Source: Clostridiales bacterium | Lineage (GTDB): Bacteria > Bacillota > Clostridia > Christensenellales > DUVY01 | Length of the DNA: 5,504 nt | Assembly: GCA_031290295.1 (NCBI GenBank) | Contig: JAITNT010000249.1 | Location: 1-5,504 of the forward strand | Reading direction: 5' to 3' | Shown here: piece by piece, positions 1 through 4,300 of the stretch | Position numbering within the stretch: the first letter of the stretch is position 1 | Layout of the letters: every line of letters begins with the position of its first letter | The notes under the pieces: model-generated | The model's database searches: none | Told to the model about the DNA's origin: nothing | The model's input: only the letters and a program-made list of their open reading frames with translations | Made by a program: the position numbers and the translations under genes

Positions 1-1516
1 TAGCGGCACCGTTCCCAAAAAGCGGAAGCCGATAAAAAAACGGCTCGTCGTCTGCTCCGCCGTGCGGACGCTTACGGTAGACCGCCCCGTTATCGTGGGC
101 GAAAGGCTTAACCCCACGGGCAAAAAGGCGTACAGAGAGGCCTTGTCGCGGGGCGACTACGGTTATGTATCCGCGCAGGCGATCGAGCAGGAGGACGCGG
201 GCGCGGATATTCTCGATATTAACGCGGGCGTGCCGGGCGAGGACGAAACCGAGCTTATGCTCCGCGCGATTTCGGCGGTCGGCGCGGTAACCGTGCTGCC
301 GCTTCAAATCGATTCCTCGGACGCGCGCTGCGTGGACGCCGCGCTCCGGCGTTATGCGGGCAAGGCCATAGTCAATTCCGTCAACGGCGACGACGAGGTG
401 CTCGACCGTATACTGCCCGTGGTCAAAAAATACGGCGCGGCGGTAATCGGGCTTACTCTTGACAAGCGCGGGATTCCGCAAAACGCCTCGGCGCGCGTAA
501 AAATCGCCGAAAAAATTATCGCCGCCGCTTCGCGGTACGGTATCGGCAGGGAGAACGTCATAATCGACGCGCTCACGCTTACCGCCGCCGCCGAACAGGC
601 GCAGGCCGCCCAAACGCTCGACGCGCTCGGGCGTATCAAAAGGCTCGGCGTCAAAACCGCGCTCGGGGTGTCGAATATTTCGTTCGGAATGCCGGGGCGC
701 GAGCACGTCAACGCGGCTTTTCTTACCTTGGCGCTGGAGCGCGGGCTTGACCTGGCGATTATGAACCCGAATATCGAAAGCGCGCGCGCCGCTTTCCGCG
801 CGTACTGCGTGCTAAAAAACATCGACAAAAAGGCGGAAAAATATATTTCGGATTATTCCGTTTCCGCATCATCCGTGCCGCCCGAAGGGGTCGGAACGCC
901 CGATATCGCGTACTGCATACGCAAGGGCTTGAAATCGACCGGCTTCGCGGTGAGAAAGGCGTTGGAAAGCAAAACGCCGTTAGAGGTAATCGACGGCGAG
1001 TTAATCCCCGCGCTTGACGCCGTAGGGCGCGATTTCGAGAGCGGCAAGCTATATCTTCCGCAATTAATCGCTTCCGCCGAAAGCGCGAAAATCGGTTTCG
1101 ACGAGCTGAAAAAAGCTTTTCCTAAGGAGACGGGCGGCAACGCGAAGGGTACGGTTATGCTCGCCACCGTCAAGGGCGATATCCACGATATCGGCAAGAA
1201 TATCGTCAAGACCGTGCTGGAGAACTACGGCTTTGACGTGATCGATTTGGGCAGGAACGTGGACATAAAAGACGTCGTTGACGCCGTTTGCCGTCACAAC
1301 ATAAAGCTTCTCGGGCTTTCCGCGCTGATGACCACTACGGTGGCTAACATGAAGGATACGATTACCGCCGTCAGACAGGCCGCGCCCGACTGCGTTATCA
1401 TGGTGGGCGGCGCGGTGCTTACCGCGGACTACGCGCGCGCAATCGGCGCGGATTTTTACGGTAAGGACGCCGTATCGTCCGCGCGCTTTGCCGGTACGGT
1501 TTTTGCCAAGGCTTGA
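1..1516 (+). CDS. metH: Cobalamin-dependent methionine synthase, C-terminal part (5' end outside window)
   Basis: This enzyme moves a methyl group from 5-methyltetrahydrofolate through cobalamin to homocysteine, giving methionine in the cytoplasm. The frame is open from base 2 (504 visible codons), and the first 20 residues resemble the linker after a homocysteine-binding domain, so the true start lies upstream; the in-frame GTG at 62 is probably internal. Domains in order: a pterin-binding barrel (about 89-800) with VIVGERLNPTGKK, DILDINAG and SNISFGMPG; a cobalamin cap domain (about 890-1120); and a Rossmann-like B12 domain (about 1150-1510). The B12 domain carries DIHDIG, whose His codon at 1184-1186 is the predicted cobalt ligand, plus SALMTTT and VGGAVLT. 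The protein stops straight after the B12 domain, so the roughly 330-residue AdoMet-binding reactivation domain of E. coli MetH is absent. A corrinoid methyltransferase for another substrate is possible but less likely. Confidence 0.9.
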   Translation, partial: SGTVPKKRKPIKKRLVVCSAVRTLTVDRPVIVGERLNPTGKKAYREALSRGDYGYVSAQAIEQEDAGADILDINAGVPGEDETELMLRAISAVGAVTVLPLQIDSSDARCVDAALRRYAGKAIVNSVNGDDEVLDRILPVVKKYGAAVIGLTLDKRGIPQNASARVKIAEKIIAAASRYGIGRENVIIDALTLTAAAEQAQAAQTLDALGRIKRLGVKTALGVSNISFGMPGREHVNAAFLTLALERGLDLAIMNPNIESARAAFRAYCVLKNIDKKAEKYISDYSVSASSVPPEGVGTPDIAYCIRKGLKSTGFAVRKALESKTPLEVIDGELIPALDAVGRDFESGKLYLPQLIASAESAKIGFDELKKAFPKETGGNAKGTVMLATVKGDIHDIGKNIVKTVLENYGFDVIDLGRNVDIKDVVDAVCRHNIKLLGLSALMTTTVANMKDTITAVRQAAPDCVIMVGGAVLTADYARAIGADFYGKDAVSSARFAGTVFAKA

Positions 1517-1518
1517 CG

Positions 1519-2658
1519 ATGATATACCTCGATTACGCCGCCCAAACGCCGATAGATCCGCGCTCGCTCGAGGCCTATGTGAGAACGCAGCGCGAATTTT
1601 TCGCCAACCCTAATTCTACGCACCCGCTCGGCTTGAGAGCGGCGGACAGGCTGAAAGCGGAGTGCGCGCGGATTAAGGCGTGCTTTGCAGGCTCGGAGGC
1701 GTACGAGCTTATACCTCTGGGGTCGGGCAGCGAGGCGAATAACCTCGCGGTCAAGGGTATCGCCGAAACGTACGGCGCGTACGGCAGGCACATACTCACG
1801 ACCGGTCTTGAGCACATATCGACGGGCGGCGCGGTTACCTACCTCAAAGCGAAAGGGTTCGAGACGGATATTATCCCGATAAAGCCCGACGGCAAAATCG
1901 ACTTGGCGGCGCTCGGAACGCTTATCAGGCCCGACACCGCGCTGGTTTCCGTTTCGTACGCGGACGGCGAGCTGGGCACGGTACAGCCGATAGCCGATAT
2001 CGCGCGCATCGTCGGGGCGTATCCCGCGCGGCTGCACGTGGACGCGGCGCAGGCGGCGGGCAAAATCCCGATCGCGCTCGACGGTATCGACACGCTGTCC
2101 TTTACCGCGTACAAGTTTTACGGACCGGCGGGGGCGGCGTTTTTGTTGCGCGGGGAGAATACCGTGCTTACGCCGCTCGTCCACGGCGGCGGCGCGTCCC
2201 TGTACAGGGGCGGCACGCCCGCGCTTGCGCTTATAGCCGCCGCCGCGACGGCGTTAGAGTGCTCGCTCGAAGAACGCCTCGCGCGCCTCGCGCGCGTCGG
2301 CGCGCTTAACCGCGGGCTTAGAGAGCGGCTGAAGGCCTTGCCCGGGGTAGTCGTCAACAGCCCCCCGGACGCCTTGCCGCACATACTCAATATGAGCCTT
2401 ACCGGGTTCAAGGCGGAGGCGGTCAAGGACGCGCTCGGGGCGGAGGGCGTTTGCGTGTCCGTAAAGTCCGCATGCTCGCCGACGGGCAGTCCCTCTAAGG
2501 CCGTTTTTGCGGTAACCGGGGACAAAAAACGCGCGCTCGCGTCCTTCCGCGTAAGCCTGAGCCACCTTACCGCGGAGGACGATATCGACGGCTTTGTTTC
2601 CGCGTTGCAAAGGGTGCGCGACGCGCTGGTCGCCGGAGGGCGGTATGGAAAGCTATAA
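1519..2658 (+). CDS. Cysteine desulfurase, NifS/IscS family (PLP-dependent)
   Basis: A class V-fold PLP enzyme of 379 residues, the usual length for the family. It should convert cysteine to alanine and hold the sulfur as a persulfide for delivery to acceptors. Visible signatures: MIYLDYAAQTP at the N-terminus; the PLP-phosphate loop GSGSEANN (68-75); H99 in LEHIS, the expected ring-stacking His; D175 and Q178 in HVDAAQAAG; the PLP lysine K199; and the persulfide cysteine C319 in SACSPTGSPSK. The lysine motif reads TAYKFYGPAG where most relatives have SAHKFxGPKG, so the His before the lysine is Tyr. I chose ATG 1519 because MIYLDxAA is the family's normal start; TTG 1513 would add two residues. 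It begins 2 nt after the metH stop and overlaps the next gene by 14 nt, which implies translational coupling. Its partner is probably the downstream tRNA thiolase. IscS-type supply to Fe-S clusters is an alternative. Confidence 0.92.
   Translation: MIYLDYAAQTPIDPRSLEAYVRTQREFFANPNSTHPLGLRAADRLKAECARIKACFAGSEAYELIPLGSGSEANNLAVKGIAETYGAYGRHILTTGLEHISTGGAVTYLKAKGFETDIIPIKPDGKIDLAALGTLIRPDTALVSVSYADGELGTVQPIADIARIVGAYPARLHVDAAQAAGKIPIALDGIDTLSFTAYKFYGPAGAAFLLRGENTVLTPLVHGGGASLYRGGTPALALIAAAATALECSLEERLARLARVGALNRGLRERLKALPGVVVNSPPDALPHILNMSLTGFKAEAVKDALGAEGVCVSVKSACSPTGSPSKAVFAVTGDKKRALASFRVSLSHLTAEDDIDGFVSALQRVRDALVAGGRYGKL
2635..2640 (+). promoter_or_regulatory. Ribosome binding site for the TtcA-like gene, inside the preceding CDS
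   Basis: GGAGGG ends 4 nt before ATG 2645 and lies within the last codons of the cysteine desulfurase. It decides the start of the next gene in favour of ATG 2645 over an in-frame TTG at 2594. It also fits translational coupling, because ribosomes finishing the desulfurase pass directly over it. Confidence 0.75.
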
Positions 2659-3481
2659 AGAAATCGAAAAAAGCCTTATAACGACTTACCGGTCGAAAAT
2701 CTGGAATAAGTTCACTGCGGCGGTAAAGGAGTTCGAGCTTATCAGGGACGGCGACAGGATAGCGGTCTGTATTTCGGGCGGCAAGGATTCCATGCTTATG
2801 GCTAAATGCGTGCAGGAGCTTAAACGGCACGGGCGCGATAACTTCGAGGCGGTGTACCTCGTCATGGATCCCGGCTATAACGCGATTAACCGTCAGCAAA
2901 TCGAAAGCAACGCGCGGCTTTTGAATATTCCCGTCGAGATATTCGGGTCCGATATTTTCGCGGCGGTAGCAAGCGCGGGCGGCTCGCCGTGCTACCTCTG
3001 CGCGCGTATGCGGCGGGGCGCGCTTTACGCCGAGGCGCAGTCGCGCGGGTGTAATAAAATCGCGCTCGGACACCACTTCGACGACGTTATCGAAACGGTT
3101 ATGCTCGGCATTATTTATAACGGGCGCATTCAGTCTATGCGACCTAAGCTGAAGAGCGATAATTTTAAGGGCATGGAGCTTATCCGTCCGCTGTACCGCG
3201 TCCCCGAAAGGGATATTATAGCGTGGCGGAATCATAACGGCTTGCAGTTCATACAATGCGCGTGCCGTTTTACCGAAAATTGCGCGGTATGCACGGACGG
3301 CGCGGGCGGCGGCAAGCGCGACCAAATAAAGCGGCTGATAAGGGAGCTGAAGAAGCTTAATCCCGCCGCCGATATGAATATTTATAACAGCATGTACAAC
3401 ATAAATTTAGACACGGTAATAGGCTGCAAAAAAGGCGGCGAAAAGCACGTATTTTTGGAGGATTACGACGAATCGGAGTGA
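2645..3481 (+). CDS. ttcA: TtcA-like tRNA 2-thiocytidine biosynthesis protein (PP-loop ATPase)
   Basis: A 278-residue PP-loop protein of the TtcA/TtuA group. TtcA adenylates C2 of cytidine 32 in certain tRNAs and replaces the oxygen with sulfur, using a [4Fe-4S] cluster. Visible motifs: the PP-loop SGGKDS (44-49); CYLC (C116, C119) followed by ARMRRGAL; and GHHFDD (142-147). C205 lies where the third cluster cysteine of TtcA is expected. Three more cysteines follow closely (C207, C213, C216), in the pattern CxC-x5-C-x2-C, and a further 60 residues end in a charged tail. ATG 2645 was chosen for its ribosome binding site and because upstream residues from TTG 2594 look unrelated to the family. 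The overlap with the cysteine desulfurase suggests that enzyme is the sulfur donor. The exact tRNA position modified cannot be told from sequence; a TtuA-like 2-thiouridine role is the main alternative. Confidence 0.87.
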   Translation: MESYKEIEKSLITTYRSKIWNKFTAAVKEFELIRDGDRIAVCISGGKDSMLMAKCVQELKRHGRDNFEAVYLVMDPGYNAINRQQIESNARLLNIPVEIFGSDIFAAVASAGGSPCYLCARMRRGALYAEAQSRGCNKIALGHHFDDVIETVMLGIIYNGRIQSMRPKLKSDNFKGMELIRPLYRVPERDIIAWRNHNGLQFIQCACRFTENCAVCTDGAGGGKRDQIKRLIRELKKLNPAADMNIYNSMYNINLDTVIGCKKGGEKHVFLEDYDESE

Positions 3482-3516
3482 ACGAAAATCCTAGAGGATT
3501 TTCGTTCACTCCGATT
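3471..3516 (+). terminator. Perfect 21-bp hairpin at the operon end, no U-tract
   Basis: Arms 3471-3491 and 3496-3516 are perfect reverse complements around the 4-nt loop TAGA. The left arm contains the last codons and the TGA stop (3479-3481) of the TtcA-like gene. The following bases are AAGGGGG, so there is no U-tract and this is not a standard intrinsic terminator. It may stabilise the 3' end of the operon mRNA, block polymerase through stem strength alone, or be an inserted palindromic repeat. The hairpin itself is certain; the terminator role is a guess. Confidence 0.5.
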
Positions 3517-3578
3517 AAGGGGGACAAGCTATGTCGCGTGCGGGATAAATCCCTTTACGCTCTACGCTTTTCCCTCTC

Positions 3579-3603
3579 TGCCGTGCGCTTATAGCGCGCG
3601 GCA
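3579..3603. repeat. 10-bp hairpin with 5-nt loop
   Basis: Arms 3579-3588 and 3594-3603 pair over ten positions with one G-T wobble (3584 with 3598), around the loop TTATA. No T-run follows, so it is not a typical terminator. It is the first of a closely spaced group of palindromes. Confidence 0.6.
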
Positions 3604-3619
3604 TTCACCCCTTTTTACG

Positions 3620-3651
3620 CCTTTTGCTCCGCTGACGCTCACCGCAAAAGG
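3620..3651. repeat. 8-bp inverted repeat CCTTTTGC/GCAAAAGG
   Basis: Arms 3620-3627 and 3644-3651 are perfect complements separated by 16 nt. The long loop makes it a weaker RNA structure than its neighbours. It belongs to the same hairpin cluster and looks like part of a genome-specific intergenic repeat. Confidence 0.5.
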
Positions 3652-3662
3652 CTGTCATAGGG

Positions 3663-3691
3663 CTTTTTTCGCGGGAAACCCGCGAAAAAAG
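3663..3691. repeat. Perfect 13-bp hairpin with T-run first and A-run last
   Basis: Arms 3663-3675 and 3679-3691 are perfect complements around AAA. The order is CTTTTTTCGCGGG, loop, CCCGCGAAAAAAG, so the T-run comes before the stem core and the A-run after it. An intrinsic terminator needs the reverse order, and the minus strand has the same layout, so neither strand reads it as one. It is a strong hairpin of unknown role, probably part of a repeat element. Confidence 0.65.
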
Positions 3692-3693
3692 AA

Positions 3694-3707
3694 ATCAAAA
3701 TTTTGAT
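3694..3707. repeat. 14-bp perfect palindrome ATCAAAATTTTGAT
   Basis: A self-complementary AT-rich site with no spacer, 2 nt after the 13-bp hairpin. It could be a protein-binding site or the edge of the hairpin cluster. No gene begins close enough for it to be a clear operator. Confidence 0.5.
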
Positions 3708-3805
3708 GCGTTCGTTCCGGCAAAGACGGGAGAAAGGGGGGGCAAGAGAATTGTACATGGGGCGTTGAAAGCGGCGCTAGAGTTTGTTTCGACTACGCGC
3801 TAGCA

Positions 3806-3833
3806 TTGACAGAGGCGGAGTTTTAATTGTATT
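3806..3833 (+). promoter_or_regulatory. Possible orphan sigma-A-like promoter
   Basis: A perfect TTGACA (3806-3811) is followed, after 16 nt, by TGTATT (3828-3833), which matches TATAAT at four of six positions. No gene starts within the next 450 bases, so it would have to drive a small RNA or a long leader for the gene at 4301. Chance occurrence is quite possible. Confidence 0.2.
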
Positions 3834-3956
3834 CGGTACGGGTGGCACGGGCATGGATAGAATGAAATGTATTGTATACGGTAACAAACTGTATTTGTCC
3901 TTAGCGAGGAGTTGAAAGCGACGCGGCAATCCGGAAACCGCTTACTGTATGCGGTA
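3826..3956 (+). repeat. Three spaced copies of a 13-mer, consensus AYTGTATNCGGTA
   Basis: Copies start at 3826 (ATTGTATTCGGTA), 3871 (ATTGTATACGGTA) and 3944 (ACTGTATGCGGTA). Apart from one T-to-C change they differ only at position 8, which is a different base in each. The spacings are 45 and 73 bp, so this is not a simple tandem array. Possible readings are binding sites for one regulator, parts of a decayed repeat, or remnants of an RNA element. Confidence 0.45.
3897..3939 (+). repeat. Decayed copy of a widespread dispersed repeat (GTCATTGCGAGGAGCG type)
   Basis: The segment holds GCGAGGAG, then AAGCGACGCGGCAATCC and GGAAACC. From memory this matches the common bacterial intergenic repeat whose form is close to GTCATTGCGAGGAGCG followed by AAGCGACGCGGCAATCC. 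Here the start reads GTCCTTAGCGAGGAG and the middle has extra bases, so the copy is eroded. Read on the minus strand it yields the familiar spurious peptide pattern DCRVA. Identification rests on recall and no database search was done. Confidence 0.5.
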
Positions 3957-4020
3957 ATGCGAAACGAGAAATGAGAAAAGAGGATTCTTATTCTTCCTTT
4001 TTTCGATACAACAATACGCA

Positions 4021-4051
4021 AATTTCATATAGTACATTACTCTATGAAATT
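4021..4051. promoter_or_regulatory. Left palindrome (operator-like)
   Basis: Arms 4021-4034 and 4038-4051 pair at 13 of 14 positions (T4030/C4042 mismatched) around CAT. The site begins about 10 bases downstream of a predicted minus-strand -10 box, where a repressor could block transcription from that promoter. Its sequence is repeated in inverted orientation at 4243-4269. Confidence 0.5.
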
Positions 4052-4060
4052 CTGATAATA

Positions 4061-4089
4061 AGTATAGCACGTTTCACAATTTTATACAA
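4061..4089 (-). promoter_or_regulatory. Predicted minus-strand sigma-A promoter
   Basis: On the minus strand, TTGTAT (4084-4089) and TATACT (4061-4066) are separated by exactly 17 nt. Each box matches consensus well, the -10 at five of six positions and the -35 at four of six. Transcription would run leftwards out of the AT-rich segment, through the left palindrome, into a region with no clear minus-strand gene. AT-rich DNA gives such matches by chance, so this is moderate evidence only. Confidence 0.35.
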
Positions 4090-4242
4090 TATTTTTACAC
4101 CTTTTTACAAATTTTTTCATACTTTTAGAAGTGTTTTTGATATGGCTGTTTGTGTGCGGCGTATATTTTTTCGTTTTTTCAATGTGAACGGGTACTTTTT
4201 GTGTGTTTTGGAACAACCGTCAGCCGGTTTTGCTTTCCGTTT

Positions 4243-4269
4243 TTTCATAGAGTAATGTACTCTATGAAA
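4243..4269. promoter_or_regulatory. Right palindrome over the -35 region of the cytolysin-like gene
   Basis: TTTCATAGAGTA (4243-4254) and TACTCTATGAAA (4258-4269) are perfect 12-bp arms around ATG. The site lies immediately upstream of a TATAAT box and covers the place where a -35 box would be. That suggests a regulator-binding site controlling the downstream gene. In RNA it could also form a hairpin if transcription starts further upstream. Confidence 0.55.
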
Positions 4270-4271
4270 TT

Positions 4272-4277
4272 TATAAT
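4272..4277 (+). promoter_or_regulatory. Consensus -10 box TATAAT for the cytolysin-like gene
   Basis: A perfect TATAAT lies 23 bp before the start codon. The hexamer at the -35 distance (AGAGTA, 4249-4254) bears no resemblance to TTGACA and is inside the palindrome, and there is no extended -10 TGn. A promoter lacking its own -35 but overlapped by a palindrome fits activator dependence. With transcription starting near 4284 the leader would be very short and the ribosome binding site would sit at its 5' end. Confidence 0.4.
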
Positions 4278-4285
4278 AAAATTAC

Positions 4286-4292
4286 GGAGAGG
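4286..4292 (+). promoter_or_regulatory. Ribosome binding site of the cytolysin-like gene
   Basis: GGAGAGG lies 8 nt before ATG 4301, a strong Shine-Dalgarno match at good spacing. It fixes the start codon directly before a lipoprotein signal peptide. Confidence 0.8.
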
Positions 4293-4300
4293 CATTTACT

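Larger units (their letters stand above)
3517..4019. other. Intergenic stretch with hairpins and repeats, no convincing gene
   Basis: I see no believable coding sequence on either strand across these 500 bases. A GGGGGA sequence precedes ATG 3531, but that frame ends after five codons. A minus-strand frame (3800-4021) begins at a TTG with no ribosome binding site and runs through a dispersed repeat. The stretch divides into a hairpin cluster (3579-3707), a G-rich patch (about 3727-3742), a possible orphan promoter (3806-3833), three 13-mers and the dispersed repeat, which are listed separately. Confidence 0.7.
4020..4272. mobile_element. MITE-like AT-rich segment with 30-bp palindromic inverted ends
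   Basis: The left end (4020-4049) and the reverse complement of the right end (4243-4272) agree at 29 of 30 positions, differing only at T4030. Each end is also nearly self-complementary around a 3-nt centre (CAT on the left, ATG on the right). The 193-bp interior is very AT- and T-rich (bases 4081-4140 have 11 G or C in 60) and encodes nothing credible. This fits a small non-autonomous element, but I see no target-site duplication and no partner transposase, so paired operators are an equally serious reading. Confidence 0.45.

Noticed and set aside
2..40. PKKRKP stretch resembling a nuclear localisation signal
   Set aside because: A basic linker in a bacterial enzyme; the resemblance is meaningless here.
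62..64. GTG as the true start of the methionine synthase gene
   Set aside because: The frame is open to the window edge and the upstream residues look like a MetH inter-domain linker; no ribosome binding site precedes the GTG.
1456..2184. Long open frame on the minus strand (242 codons)
   Set aside because: It mirrors the GC-rich metH and desulfurase genes, is dominated by Arg, and has no family resemblance.
2594..2644. N-terminal extension of the TtcA-like protein from TTG 2594
   Set aside because: ATG 2645 has a GGAGGG at good spacing, and the extension reads as out-of-frame desulfurase.
2567..3325. Long open frame on the minus strand (252 codons)
   Set aside because: Antisense shadow of the TtcA-like gene, Arg/Ala-rich, with no recognisable motifs.
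3531..3548. Small gene after GGGGGA at ATG 3531
   Set aside because: The frame stops after five codons.
3774..3804. Direct repeat GCGCTAG at 3774 and 3797
   Set aside because: Seven bases only; easily chance in this composition.
3800..4021. Minus-strand 73-codon frame
   Set aside because: TTG start without a ribosome binding site; the peptide is a translation of the dispersed repeat and AT-rich DNA.
4215..4241. Possible terminator, AACCG/CGGTT followed by T-rich sequence
   Set aside because: Only a 5-bp stem, and the T-run does not follow it directly.
3971..4255. Plus-strand 94-codon frame rich in Phe and Ile
   Set aside because: It spans the left palindrome and the T-rich interior, has no ribosome binding site, and the hydrophobicity follows from T-rich codons.
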